Below, in pieces: positions 41,452-50,857 of a stretch of 64,000 nt of DNA. The notes under the pieces are model-generated. The model ran no database searches, was not told where the DNA came from, and saw nothing but the letters and a program-made list of their open reading frames with translations. The position numbers were made by a program, and so were the translations under genes. Source of the DNA: Betaproteobacteria bacterium (GTDB taxonomy: Bacteria; Pseudomonadota; Gammaproteobacteria; Burkholderiales; SG8-41); NCBI GenBank assembly GCA_021732605.1, contig JAKFUS010000023.1:1-64000 (forward strand), given 5' to 3'. Positions within the stretch are counted from its first letter, which is position 1. The number at the start of each line of letters is the position of its first letter.

Positions 41452-42570
41452 TCAGGGTAAATGGGGTTGAGACAGGTACTGCCGCGTCTGCATTTCAGTG
41501 AGGCGGCTCACCAGCCGCTCCTTCAGCGAGGCGTTGAGATGCGCCTGGAAACCGTTGCTGTCGGCGGCATCGGCCACCAGTTCATCGACGGGTACCGCAG
41601 CCGCCAGCATCAGCTTCACCCGCCGATCATAGAACTCATCGACCAGCCACACAAACCGCCGCAACTGGTCGCCATCGGCTTCGGTGAATCTCGGCACGCC
41701 GGACAGCAGAATGGTGTGATAACGCCGTGCAAGTTCGATGTAATCGGGCTTGCCGCGCGGCCCCGCACACAGTTCGGGAAAATCGAACCAGGCAATGCCC
41801 GGCGCCTGGCGCCGCACACGGATCAGCCGGTCTTCGATGTCCAGCGGCGCATTATCATCGGCACCACCAGCAATATGACTGAAAGCGTCGTCAATGCGGC
41901 GTTCGGCATCGGCTCCGATGTGATAAGTCCCGGCCTTTTCCAGTTCGCGCAGCCGGTAATCGGTGCCGGCATCGACATTGACCACGGTCATGCGCTCGAC
42001 AATCAGGTCGATCGCCGGCATGAACTGCTTGCGCTGCAAGCCGTGCAGATAGAGTTCCTGCGGCGCGAAATTGGACGTTGTCAGCAACACCACCCCTTCG
42101 GCCATCAGGCCTTCGAGCAGACGCCGCATCAGCATCGCATCGGTGATGTCGGTGACATGGAATTCATCGAGGCACAGCAACCGCACCTCCGCCGCGATGT
42201 CGCGGGCCACCAGCGCCATCGGCTCCTCGTTGCCCTGGTGGGCAAACAGCGACTTGTGGATTTCCTGCATGAAACGGTGGAAATGCACGCGCTTTTTGCT
42301 GACGTCCGGCACGTAGGCAAAAAAATGGTCCATCAAAAAACTTTTTCCGCGGCCGACCCCGCCCCACAGATAAACACCGCGGATGATACGGTTGCGTGTC
42401 AGAAAACTGAACAACCCGCGATGGCTTAGGCTGTGCAGATTAGCATGAACCCGCTGCAGTTCGCGGGCAGCTTCGAGTTGCGCGGCATCGGGTGTAAAAC
42501 CATGCTCGGCGGCGCGCTGCCGCAGGAAGGTGGTGAAATCAGCGGCAGCAGGCAACGGCATTACCGGCAT
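41452..42570 (-). CDS. zapE: Cell division ATPase ZapE (AFG1 family)
   Basis: The 372-residue AFG1/ZapE ATPase has Walker A GGVGRGKS (residues 70-77) and Walker B CLDEFHVTD, with the sensor-like LLTTSNFAP. ZapE binds FtsZ and acts at the late division ring, especially in oxygen-poor or stressed cells. The position after lpdA is the usual one in beta-proteobacterial TCA clusters. Two starts nine bases apart are possible (42570 and 42561). Confidence 0.93.
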   Translation of the reverse strand: MPVMPLPAAADFTTFLRQRAAEHGFTPDAAQLEAARELQRVHANLHSLSHRGLFSFLTRNRIIRGVYLWGGVGRGKSFLMDHFFAYVPDVSKKRVHFHRFMQEIHKSLFAHQGNEEPMALVARDIAAEVRLLCLDEFHVTDITDAMLMRRLLEGLMAEGVVLLTTSNFAPQELYLHGLQRKQFMPAIDLIVERMTVVNVDAGTDYRLRELEKAGTYHIGADAERRIDDAFSHIAGGADDNAPLDIEDRLIRVRRQAPGIAWFDFPELCAGPRGKPDYIELARRYHTILLSGVPRFTEADGDQLRRFVWLVDEFYDRRVKLMLAAAVPVDELVADAADSNGFQAHLNASLKERLVSRLTEMQTRQYLSQPHLP

Positions 42571-42579
42571 GAAGCCGGA

Positions 42580-44004
42580 TTACAGGTTCAACGTCCGGTT
42601 GTCGACGGCCAGTGCCGCTTCCTTCATTGCCTCGGACAGCGAAGGATGGGCATGGCAGATCATCGCGATGTCTTCGGATGACGCGCCGAACTCCATTGCC
42701 ACCACGGCCTCGGCAATCAACTCGGAAGCCATCGGTCCGATGATGTGCACGCCGAGGATGCGGTCAGTGCGTTCATCAGCGAGGAATTTGACGAAACCGG
42801 TGGTGTCACCCAGCGCACGGGCGCGGCCATTGGCCATGAACGGGAATGAACCCGCCCGATATTTGACGCCGTCCTGCTTCAGCTGCTGTTCGGTCTTGCC
42901 AACCCAGGCGATTTCCGGTGAGGTGTAGATCACCCAAGGCACGGTGTTGAAATCGACGTGGCCGTGTTTGCCGGCAATGCGCTCGGCCACCGCCACACCC
43001 TCTTCCTCGGCCTTGTGCGCCAGCATCGGCCCGCGCACCACGTCGCCCACCGCCCACACACCGGGAAGGTTGGTTTTGCAGTCGCCGTCGACCGCGACAA
43101 AACCGCGCTCGTCGATTTTGAGCCCCACTGAATTGCCGTTCAGGCCATTGGTATTCGGCACGCGGCCGATGGAGACGATTAATTTGTCAACGACCAGCGT
43201 CTGCGCGGCACCGGCGTTGTCGGTGTATTCGACAGTAACGTTTTTCTTGGCGGTGATCTTGCCGACCTTGACCCCGGTCTTGATATCCAGCCCTTGCTTG
43301 GTGAACACTTTCAAAGCTTCATTCGCCACCTGCTCATCCACCGCGCCGAGGAAAGCCGGCAACGCTTCAAGCACGGTGACTTCCGCGCCCAGCCGCCGCC
43401 ACACGCTGCCCATTTCGAGGCCGATGACACCGGCGCCGATAACGCCGAGCTTTTTCGGCGTCTCGGCAATTGCAAGTGCACCGGCATTGTCGAGCACCAG
43501 CTTATTGTCGAAAGGCATGTCGGGCAACGCCCGCGGATTCGAACCCGTGGCGATGATCACATGTTTGGCGGTCAGCACTTCCGCGCTTTTACCCGACACC
43601 TGGATCTGCCATGCACCGGATCCGCCGCCGGCAAAAGCACCTTTGCCGTGGAAAAACGTGACCTTGTTTTTCTTGAACAGGTAGAGGATGCCGTCATTAT
43701 TTTGTTTTACAACTTTATCCTTGCGCGCCAGCATCTGCCCGACATCGATCGACAGGCCTTTGACCGATATGCCATGGTCGGCAAAGGTATGACCAGCATG
43801 ATCGAAGTTTTCCGAGGACTGCAGCAGCGCTTTCGACGGGATGCAGCCGACGTTGGTACAGGTGCCGCCGGGGGCGGGTTTGCCTTCCGGCGTGCTCCAC
43901 TCGTCGATGCAGGCGACCTGCAGGCCGAGTTGCGCGGCGCGGATCGCCGCAATGTATCCGCCGGGACCGGCGCCGATTACCACTACGTCGAAGTTTTTAG
44001 CCAT
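42580..44004 (-). CDS. lpdA: Dihydrolipoyl dehydrogenase (E3 of 2-oxoglutarate dehydrogenase)
   Basis: The 474-residue flavoprotein has FAD-binding GAGPGG at residues 11-16, the redox disulfide in [15 protein letters not shown] (Cys49 and Cys54), an NAD-binding [13 protein letters not shown] segment and the C-terminal [15 protein letters not shown] containing the catalytic His-Glu pair. It reoxidises dihydrolipoamide of the E2 component encoded upstream. The 126-base gap before it holds heptamer repeat locus B. Confidence 0.96.
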   Translation of the reverse strand: MAKNFDVVVIGAGPGGYIAAIRAAQLGLQVACIDEWSTPEGKPAPGGTCTNVGCIPSKALLQSSENFDHAGHTFADHGISVKGLSIDVGQMLARKDKVVKQNNDGILYLFKKNKVTFFHGKGAFAGGGSGAWQIQVSGKSAEVLTAKHVIIATGSNPRALPDMPFDNKLVLDNAGALAIAETPKKLGVIGAGVIGLEMGSVWRRLGAEVTVLEALPAFLGAVDEQVANEALKVFTKQGLDIKTGVKVGKITAKKNVTVEYTDNAGAAQTLVVDKLIVSIGRVPNTNGLNGNSVGLKIDERGFVAVDGDCKTNLPGVWAVGDVVRGPMLAHKAEEEGVAVAERIAGKHGHVDFNTVPWVIYTSPEIAWVGKTEQQLKQDGVKYRAGSFPFMANGRARALGDTTGFVKFLADERTDRILGVHIIGPMASELIAEAVVAMEFGASSEDIAMICHAHPSLSEAMKEAALAVDNRTLNL

Positions 44005-44013
44005 TTTTTGAAA

Positions 44014-44125
44014 CCGGTAATTGGTGACTGGTGACTGGTGATCAGCAATGGAGGATTAAACACGTGTCGATGTCATGCCACGCCACGGGTTTTACCAATC
44101 ACCAATTACCAATCACCAGTCACCG
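44014..44125. repeat. Heptamer tandem repeats in inverted arms, locus B (odhB-lpdA gap)
   Basis: The left arm (44014-44045) reads CCGGTAA-TTGGTGA-CTGGTGA-CTGGTGA in 7-base units. The right arm (44092-44125) carries ACCAATC/ACCAATT/ACCAGTC units. The arms can pair over a 46-base core. Same type as loci A and C. Confidence 0.88.
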
Positions 44126-44129
44126 AACT

Positions 44130-45374
44130 TTAAATGTCGAGCAACAAACGCGCCGGGTCTTCCAGCGCCTCTTTCATCGCCACCAGCGACAGCACCGCTT
44201 CGCGGCCGTCGATGATGCGATGGTCGTAAGACAATGCGAAGTAATTCATCGGCCGGATCACGATCTGGCCGTCTTCCACCACCGCACGGTCCTTGGTGGC
44301 ATGCACGCCGAGGATCGCACTCTGCGGCGGATTGATGATCGGCGTCGACAGCATCGAACCGAACACCCCGCCGTTGGAAATCGAGAACGTGCCGCCGGTG
44401 AGTTCTTCAATGGTCAGCTTGCCGTCCTGCGCGCGCTTGCCGAATTCAGCAATCTGCTTCTCGATGTCGGCCAGGCTCAGTTGGTCACAGTTGCGCAGGA
44501 TCGGCACCACCAGGCCGCGCGGGCCGCCCACCGCGATACCGATGTCCTGATAACCGTGATACACGATATCGTTGCCGTCGATCGAGGCGTTGACCAGCGG
44601 ATATTTCTTCAGCGCGTGCACCACAGCCTTGACGAAAAAGGACATGAAGCCCAACTTCACGCCATGCTCTTTCTCGAACTTGTCTTTGTATTTGCTGCGC
44701 AGCGCCATCACCGGCTGCATGTTGACCTCGTTGAACGTGGTCAGGATCGCTGCGGTGGATTGGGATTGCACCAGGCGCTCGGCGATACGCGCGCGCAGCC
44801 GCGACATCGGCACGCGCTGCTCAGGCCGCTCACCCAGATCGCCGAGGTCTACGGTAGGCATCACGCGTGACGGCACTGCCGCTGCAGACGCCGGTGCTGT
44901 CGTTACTCCCGTTTTTGCACCACCACCCTCCGCAGCCTGCAATACATCGCCTTTGGTGACACGACCACCGCGACCAGTGCCGCTCAAGGCGCCGGTATCG
45001 ATATTTTTCTCTGCAGCCAGTTTTTGCGCTGCGGGCATCGCCGGTGTGCCGGCTGCCGGCGCTTTGGCCGCAGCGGGCGCCGGAGCGGCCGGTGCTGCAG
45101 CCGTTGCTGGCGCTGCCGCGCCCGCTTCGGGTTTCGCATCGGTATCGATGGTGGCAATGATTTCGTTGCTGGTGACCAGACCACCGTCGGCTTTGACGAT
45201 TTTCACCAGCACACCGGCCTGCGGCGCCGGCGTCTCGAGCACGACCTTGTCGGTCTCGATGTCCACCAGATTCTCGTCACGCTTGACGTATTCGCCGGTT
45301 TTTTTGTGCCACGACACCAGGGTCGCCTCGGCCACTGATTCCGAGAGTTGGGGCACTTTCACATCGACGAGCAT
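44130..45374 (-). CDS. odhB: 2-oxoglutarate dehydrogenase E2, dihydrolipoamide succinyltransferase
   Basis: In this 414-residue protein the N-terminal lipoyl domain carries the modified Lys43 (ETDKVVLE). An Ala/Pro linker, the peripheral subunit-binding domain ([19 protein letters not shown]) and the catalytic CAT domain ending in [13 protein letters not shown] with the active-site His follow. It is the core of the 2-oxoglutarate dehydrogenase complex. It is also called sucB. Confidence 0.97.
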   Translation of the reverse strand: MLVDVKVPQLSESVAEATLVSWHKKTGEYVKRDENLVDIETDKVVLETPAPQAGVLVKIVKADGGLVTSNEIIATIDTDAKPEAGAAAPATAAAPAAPAPAAAKAPAAGTPAMPAAQKLAAEKNIDTGALSGTGRGGRVTKGDVLQAAEGGGAKTGVTTAPASAAAVPSRVMPTVDLGDLGERPEQRVPMSRLRARIAERLVQSQSTAAILTTFNEVNMQPVMALRSKYKDKFEKEHGVKLGFMSFFVKAVVHALKKYPLVNASIDGNDIVYHGYQDIGIAVGGPRGLVVPILRNCDQLSLADIEKQIAEFGKRAQDGKLTIEELTGGTFSISNGGVFGSMLSTPIINPPQSAILGVHATKDRAVVEDGQIVIRPMNYFALSYDHRIIDGREAVLSLVAMKEALEDPARLLLDI

Positions 45375-45423
45375 GATGACTCCATAACTAATTGATTTAA
45401 TTGAATAATTTAACAGTGTTTAA

Positions 45424-48303
45424 TCAGAACTCTTCGCCTTCGGCGAGCGGCCGCGGCTTGAAGGCCCGCGGCTGGCTGCCACCGGCCAGAGTCAATGCCT
45501 GGTCGACGAGTTCCTTCTGCTGTTTTTCGTGCAACGACTTGTAGCCGGCCGCCGGCGACGCCGATGAATCGCGCCCGGCGTAATACAGCGTCTGGTGCGG
45601 CAGCAGGTGACGCATCAGGTAATGCTGAATATGACGCCACGAACCCTGGTTGCGCGGCTCTTCCTGGCACCAGACGATTTCCTTGGCGTTCTTATAACGC
45701 ACGATCTGGGCGCGGAAATCCTCATGCGCAAAGGGATAAATCTGCGCAATGCGCACCAGCGGCAGGTTGGCGGTGCCGCGCGCGCGGCGCTCGGCGCGGA
45801 GGTCGTAGTACACCTTGCCGCTGCAAAAAATCACGCGCTCGACTTTTTCCGGATCGATTTCGCGCGAATCCCAGTCTTCGTTGACCGGCTTGAACTTGTC
45901 GTTGGCGAATTCCTCCAGCGGCGACACCGATTCCTTGTGGCGCAGCAGGCTTTTCGGCGAAAAAATGATCAACGGCTTGCGATGCGGCCGTATCATCTGC
46001 CGCCGCAGCAGGTAATACATCTGCACCGGTGTCGCCGGTACGCAGACCTGCATGTTGTAGTCCGCGCACAGCTGCAGGAAACGCTCGATGCGCCCCGAGG
46101 AGTGTTCGGGACCCGCGCCTTCGTAGCCGTGCGGGAGCATCATGGTCAGTCCGCACATACGGCCCCACTTCACCTCACCCGAGGCAATGAACTGGTCAAT
46201 GACCACCTGGGCGCCGTTGACGAAGTCGCCGTACTGCGCCTCCCAGATCACCAGCTCTTTCGGACCGGAGGTGGCGTAGCCGTACTCAAAACCGATCACC
46301 GCCTCTTCCGACAGCACCGAATCGATGACCACAAAATCGCTCTGGTCCGGCGCCAGGTGCTGCAGGGGCACATAAGTACCCTGGTCCCAGCGCTCGCGGT
46401 TCTGGTCGTGCAGCACGGCATGGCGATGGAAAAAAGTGCCGCGGCCGGAGTCCTGGCCGCACAGCCGCACCGAATAACCTTCGGTCAGCAGCGTCGCGTA
46501 CGCCAGCGTCTCCGCCATGCCCCAGTCCAGCGGCAGTTTGCCTTCGGCCATCAAGCGGCGGTCCTGCATGATTTTCTCAACCCGCGGGTGCACCTTGATA
46601 TGGGCCGGCACTTCGCAGACCTTGCGCGCCAGTGCCTGCAGTTTCTCCAGCGGCATCCGGGTGTCGTCGTTCTCGTTCCACTTGGTGCCCTTGTACGGAC
46701 TCCAGTCGGCCTCGAACGGCGGCTTGTAGTTGGACAGGATGGTCTTGTTGGTGTGGTAACCGCGGTCCAGCGCATCGCGGAACACGGCAACCATCTGATC
46801 GGCTTCGGCTTCTGTCACCACGCCCTCGGCAATCAGCCGGTCAGCGTAGACCTTGCGTGGCGTCGGGTGGGTATGGATGCGCCGGTACATCAGCGGCTGC
46901 GTCACCATCGGTTCGTCCTGCTCGTTATGGCCGAGGCGGCGGTAACACATCATGTCGATCACCACGTCCTTGCGGAACTTCATGCGGTAATCGAGTGCGA
47001 TCTCGGTGACAAAGGCGATGGCTTCGGGATCGTCACCATTGACATGGAAAATCGGCACTTCAAGCATTTTCACCACGTCCGAGCAATACAGCGACGAGCG
47101 CGAATCACGCGGATCGGAAGTGGTAAAACCGATCTGATTGTTGATGATGATGTGCACCGTGCCACCGGTGCCGAAGCCGCGGGTTTCCGCGAAATTAAGC
47201 ACTTCCTGTATCACCCCCTGCCCGGCAAAAGCGGCGTCGCCATGGATCAATACCGGCATCACCTGCGCACCGGTGTGATCCTTGCGGCGGTGCTGGCGTG
47301 CACGCACCGAGCCTTCGACCACTGGGTTGACGATTTCAAGGTGGGACGGGTTGAACGCGACGGTGACGTGCATCGGACCGCCCGGCGTCATCACGTTCGA
47401 CGAAAACCCGTCGTGGTATTTGACGTCGCCGGCGAGCACGTCGGCCTGCTGCTTGCCCTCAAACGACGAGAACAGGTCGGCAGGCATTTTGCCCAGCGTA
47501 TTGACCAGCACATTCAACCGGCCGCGATGCGCCATGCCGATCACCATTTCCTGCACACCGTTGGCGCCGGCATGCTGCAGCAGGTGATCGAGCATCGGGA
47601 TCAGGCCATCGCCGCCTTCCAGCGAAAACCGCGTCTGGCCGACGTATTTGGCATTGAGGTATTTCTCCAGCGTATCCGCCGCCGTCAGCCGGTCGAGCAG
47701 ATGCTTCTTGTAGGCAGCATCGTAATTCGGCCGGCCATGCGTCGGCTCCAGCCGCTCCGACATCCAGCGCTTCTGCGGGATATCGGACATGTACATGTAT
47801 TCGACACCGATGCTGCGGCAGTAGGTGTCGTGCAAGGCCTTGAGGATGTCGCGCAGCGGAGCCTTGGCCGGGCCGTGCAGCGTGCCGGTGTCAAACACCG
47901 TGTTCATGTCCTGTTCGCTGAGGCCGTAATGGGCGGGATCCAGTTCGGCAATCACCGGCGCCTCGATGATGCGCTTCAGCGGATCAATGTCGGCAACCCG
48001 GTTGCCCTGGAAACGGTACGCCGAAATCAGCTGCATGACCGCAAACTGCTTCTGCATGTTCTGCGTCGTCGCCGCCCCGCCGCTGACCGCACGCCGGTTG
48101 CGGGCCAAATCGACAAAACGCTGCTGCACTTCCGAATGCGCGACGTCGGCCGGGCCGTCGTCCAGCTTTTGCAGTTCGTCGAAATAACCGCGCCAGCGTG
48201 CCTCCACCGATTGCGGATCCTTCAGGTACTGCTCGTAGAGGCCCTCGACAAACGGCGCGTTGGCACCGAAGAGCAAAGAGGTACCGCGGGATTCCTTCAT
48301 CAT
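45424..48303 (-). CDS. odhA: 2-oxoglutarate dehydrogenase E1 component
   Basis: This 959-residue thiamin-diphosphate enzyme decarboxylates 2-oxoglutarate and passes succinyl to the E2 lipoyl group. The ThDP motif GDAAFAGQG and the segments GMAHRGRLNVLVNTLGK and LPHGYEGAGPEHSS are all present at normal spacing. Two adjacent ATG codons are possible starts (48303 and 48300). Also called sucA. The opposite strand has an exceptionally long open frame (906 codons) that is a codon-usage shadow. Confidence 0.97.
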   Translation of the reverse strand: MMKESRGTSLLFGANAPFVEGLYEQYLKDPQSVEARWRGYFDELQKLDDGPADVAHSEVQQRFVDLARNRRAVSGGAATTQNMQKQFAVMQLISAYRFQGNRVADIDPLKRIIEAPVIAELDPAHYGLSEQDMNTVFDTGTLHGPAKAPLRDILKALHDTYCRSIGVEYMYMSDIPQKRWMSERLEPTHGRPNYDAAYKKHLLDRLTAADTLEKYLNAKYVGQTRFSLEGGDGLIPMLDHLLQHAGANGVQEMVIGMAHRGRLNVLVNTLGKMPADLFSSFEGKQQADVLAGDVKYHDGFSSNVMTPGGPMHVTVAFNPSHLEIVNPVVEGSVRARQHRRKDHTGAQVMPVLIHGDAAFAGQGVIQEVLNFAETRGFGTGGTVHIIINNQIGFTTSDPRDSRSSLYCSDVVKMLEVPIFHVNGDDPEAIAFVTEIALDYRMKFRKDVVIDMMCYRRLGHNEQDEPMVTQPLMYRRIHTHPTPRKVYADRLIAEGVVTEAEADQMVAVFRDALDRGYHTNKTILSNYKPPFEADWSPYKGTKWNENDDTRMPLEKLQALARKVCEVPAHIKVHPRVEKIMQDRRLMAEGKLPLDWGMAETLAYATLLTEGYSVRLCGQDSGRGTFFHRHAVLHDQNRERWDQGTYVPLQHLAPDQSDFVVIDSVLSEEAVIGFEYGYATSGPKELVIWEAQYGDFVNGAQVVIDQFIASGEVKWGRMCGLTMMLPHGYEGAGPEHSSGRIERFLQLCADYNMQVCVPATPVQMYYLLRRQMIRPHRKPLIIFSPKSLLRHKESVSPLEEFANDKFKPVNEDWDSREIDPEKVERVIFCSGKVYYDLRAERRARGTANLPLVRIAQIYPFAHEDFRAQIVRYKNAKEIVWCQEEPRNQGSWRHIQHYLMRHLLPHQTLYYAGRDSSASPAAGYKSLHEKQQKELVDQALTLAGGSQPRAFKPRPLAEGEEF

Positions 48304-48349
48304 GTCTGCACCTGAATCATTTCTGCACCTGAAAACCGAAAAGGTTGCG

Positions 48350-48386
48350 GCCGGTCAAGCGGCGCTGGAACGGGCGCCTGACCGGC
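48350..48386 (-). terminator. Hairpin directly after gltA
   Basis: The stem GCCGGTCA/TGACCGGC with inner GGCGCC pairing starts right after the gltA stop codon. It has no T-tract, so partial termination or protection of the upstream message before odhA is more likely than full termination. Confidence 0.45.
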
Positions 48387-49685
48387 TTATTTACGTTTAC
48401 CGGTCGGCACGAACTCGCGCTGCTTGGCGCCGGTGAATAACTGCCGCGGCCGGCTGAGTTTCTGTTCGGGGTCCGAAATCAGTTCATTCCACTGCGCAAT
48501 CCAGCCCACGGTGCGCGCCAGCGCAAAAATCGCGGTGTACATGCTGACGGGAATACCCAGCGCCTTGTAAACAATGCCGGAATAGAAGTCGACGTTCGGG
48601 TAAAGCTTGCGCTTGATGAAATACTCATCTTCCAGCGCAATTTTCTCAAGAGCCATCGCCAGCTTGATCAGCTTGTTGTCCTTCATGTCGAGTTCTTCCA
48701 GCACTTCGTGGCAGGTGCGCTGGATGATCTTGGCGCGCGGATCGTAGTTCTTGTAGACACGGTGACCGAAGCCCATCAGCACGGCTTGACCGTCTTTCTC
48801 CTTGACGCGCTTGATGAATGCCGGAATGTTCTTCACATCACCGATTTCATCAAGCATTTTCAGCACGGCCTCATTGGCGCCGCCGTGTGCAGGACCCCAC
48901 AGGCTGGCAATGCCCGCAGAAATACAGGCAAAGGGATTGGCTCCGGTCGAACCGGCGAGACGCACCGTAGAAGTCGAGGCATTCTGCTCATGGTCGGCGT
49001 GCAGGATCAGGATGCGGTCGATCGCGCGGGAAATCACCGGATTGGGCACGTATTCCTCGCACGGCGTGCCGAACATCATGTAGAGGAAGTTATCGGTGTA
49101 GCTCAGCTTGTTCTTCGGATACATGAACGGCTGTCCCATGCTGTACTTGTAGGTCATCGCGGTGATCGTCGGCAGCTTGGCGATCAGTCGGAACGCCGAT
49201 ATTTCACGGCTGCGCTCATCATGAATGTTGATCGAATCGTGGTAAAACGCCGACAGCGCGCCGACCACACCGCACATCACCGCCATCGGGTGTGCATCAC
49301 GACGGAAACCGCTGTAAAAGCGGGACAACTGCTCATGCACCATCGAGTGATAAGTGACCGTGGTGTCGAATTCAACCTTTTGCTGCTTGTTGGGCAGTTC
49401 ACCATTCAGGATCAGGTAGGCGACTTCGAGGAAATCGCATTTCTCTGCCAGTTGCTCGATCGGATAACCGCGATACAGCAGGATGCCTTTGTCACCGTCG
49501 ATGTAGGTGATGTTGGAACGACAACTCGCAGTAGACATGAAGCCGGGGTCATAAGTGAACTTGCCCGTCTTGGCGTACAGGCTCCGCACGTCAATCACGT
49601 CGGGGCCGATAGTGCCGCCGAATATCGGGAAGTCTATCGATGGGCTACCATCACTGAACGACAGGGTTGCGAGCTTTTCCTTCAT
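48387..49685 (-). CDS. gltA: Citrate synthase (type II, hexameric)
   Basis: The 432-residue protein begins with the type-II N-terminal beta domain ([19 protein letters not shown]) and contains the catalytic histidines in [11 protein letters not shown] and [14 protein letters not shown], the latter with the catalytic aspartate region. It condenses acetyl-CoA and oxaloacetate. It lies between sdhE and odhA in the standard beta-proteobacterial order, followed at once by a hairpin. It differs clearly from the shorter prpC product at 54976. Confidence 0.97.
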   Translation of the reverse strand: MKEKLATLSFSDGSPSIDFPIFGGTIGPDVIDVRSLYAKTGKFTYDPGFMSTASCRSNITYIDGDKGILLYRGYPIEQLAEKCDFLEVAYLILNGELPNKQQKVEFDTTVTYHSMVHEQLSRFYSGFRRDAHPMAVMCGVVGALSAFYHDSINIHDERSREISAFRLIAKLPTITAMTYKYSMGQPFMYPKNKLSYTDNFLYMMFGTPCEEYVPNPVISRAIDRILILHADHEQNASTSTVRLAGSTGANPFACISAGIASLWGPAHGGANEAVLKMLDEIGDVKNIPAFIKRVKEKDGQAVLMGFGHRVYKNYDPRAKIIQRTCHEVLEELDMKDNKLIKLAMALEKIALEDEYFIKRKLYPNVDFYSGIVYKALGIPVSMYTAIFALARTVGWIAQWNELISDPEQKLSRPRQLFTGAKQREFVPTGKRK

Positions 49686-49784
49686 GACAATCTCCGTATG
49701 ATCAACCTGCTTGTTGGTTCCAGAAAAATTATGGATGTTGTTGTGTCTGTTACCGCTACCTGCACTGCCGTGAACCTGTAACCG

Positions 49785-50015
49785 TCACACCTGTCGCAGA
49801 CGCCGGATCAGAAAATCATAACGTCCGGGCACCTCCTCCTGCTCCATCACCCAGGCCAGCAGCATGGGGTCCTGCTCGTTCAGCAACTCTTTGAACAACT
49901 GCAACTGGCCGGGGGTCAGACCGTCCAGTTCCTGCTCCACAAACCGGCTCAGTACCAGGTCCAGTTCCAGCATGCCGCGCCGGCACTGCCAACGGATACG
50001 GTCGAGTTCAGACAT
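49785..50015 (-). CDS. sdhE: Succinate dehydrogenase assembly factor SdhE
   Basis: This 76-residue protein has the RGxxE motif (RGMLELD, residues 13-19) of the SdhE/Sdh5 family, which promotes covalent flavinylation of SdhA. It starts only seven bases after sdhB, and the usual LLNEQDPMLLAWVM segment is present. The position between sdhB and gltA is conserved in relatives. Confidence 0.93.
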   Translation of the reverse strand: MSELDRIRWQCRRGMLELDLVLSRFVEQELDGLTPGQLQLFKELLNEQDPMLLAWVMEQEEVPGRYDFLIRRLRQV

Positions 50016-50022
50016 GCCCCTC

Positions 50023-50718
50023 TCAAACAGTACGCTTGACTAGGAGATCCTTGATCTTGCCGATCGCCTTGGTCGGGTTCAGCCCCTTCGGACAGACATC
50101 AACGCAATTCATGATCGAGTGGCAACGGAACAAACGGTACGGATCCTCAAGGTTGTCGAGGCGCTCATTAGTCGCCTGGTCGCGCGTATCGGCGATGAAA
50201 CGGTAAGCCTGCAGCAGTCCCGCAGGGCCGACGAACTTGTCCGGATTCCACCAGAACGACGGGCACGCGGTCGAGCAGCACGCGCAAAGAATGCACTCGT
50301 AGAGCCCGTTCAGCTCTTCGCGGTCTTCCGGCGACTGCAGGCGCTCGGTTTCGGGGCGCGGCGTGTCGTTGACCACGTACGGCGTCACCGAGTGGTACTG
50401 CTTGAAAAACTGCGACATGTCGACGATCAGGTCGCGGATCACCGGCAATCCCGGCAAGGGCCGAATCACTACCGGCTCCTTCAGGTCGGTAATCTTGGTA
50501 ATGCATGCCAGGCCGTTCTTGCCGTTGATATTCATCGCGTCAGAGCCGCAGACGCCCTCGCGGCAGGAACGGCGGAAGGAAAAGGTGTCATCCACCGATT
50601 TAAGGCGGATCAGCGCATCCAGCAGCATGCGGTCGGTCGGCTCCAGCGCAAGGTCGTAATCCTGCATGTACGGCTTGGCATCGACATCGGGGTTGTAACG
50701 GTATATCTGCAAGCGCAT
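50023..50718 (-). CDS. sdhB: Succinate dehydrogenase iron-sulfur subunit
   Basis: The 231-residue protein holds three clusters: [2Fe-2S] ligands in [21 protein letters not shown], [4Fe-4S] in [12 protein letters not shown] and [3Fe-4S] around [17 protein letters not shown]. It carries electrons from SdhA flavin to the quinone site. The ATG at 50718 ([11 protein letters not shown]) matches homologues; a GTG 15 bases upstream is possible. The gap from sdhA contains heptamer repeat locus C. Confidence 0.97.
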   Translation of the reverse strand: MRLQIYRYNPDVDAKPYMQDYDLALEPTDRMLLDALIRLKSVDDTFSFRRSCREGVCGSDAMNINGKNGLACITKITDLKEPVVIRPLPGLPVIRDLIVDMSQFFKQYHSVTPYVVNDTPRPETERLQSPEDREELNGLYECILCACCSTACPSFWWNPDKFVGPAGLLQAYRFIADTRDQATNERLDNLEDPYRLFRCHSIMNCVDVCPKGLNPTKAIGKIKDLLVKRTV

Positions 50719-50748
50719 TTTTAAGGATTCCACTTTAAAAATTCAAAA

Positions 50749-50857
50749 CCGGTAATCGGTGACTGGTGACTGGTAAACCCTGGAACCCACCCAAAGACCA
50801 GTCACCATTTGCCAATTACCAATTACCATTTACCAGTCACCAGTCACCAATCACCCT
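50749..50857. repeat. Heptamer tandem repeats in inverted arms, locus C (sdhA-sdhB gap)
   Basis: The left arm (50749-50775) carries CCGGTAA-TCGGTGA-CTGGTGA-CTGGTAA. The right arm (50796-50857) carries eight or so ACCAGTC/ACCAATT/ACCATTT units, some imperfect. It has the same type and orientation as loci A and B and lies inside an operon between two essential subunit genes. Confidence 0.88.

Noticed and set aside
45595-48315. A 906-codon open frame on the plus strand opposite odhA, with similar long frames opposite earP, soeA, prpE and the citrate-synthase-like gene
   Set aside because: These lie antisense to strongly conserved genes; their translations are rich in His/Arg/Gln with no recognisable domains. 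They arise from third-position G+C bias in the true gene.
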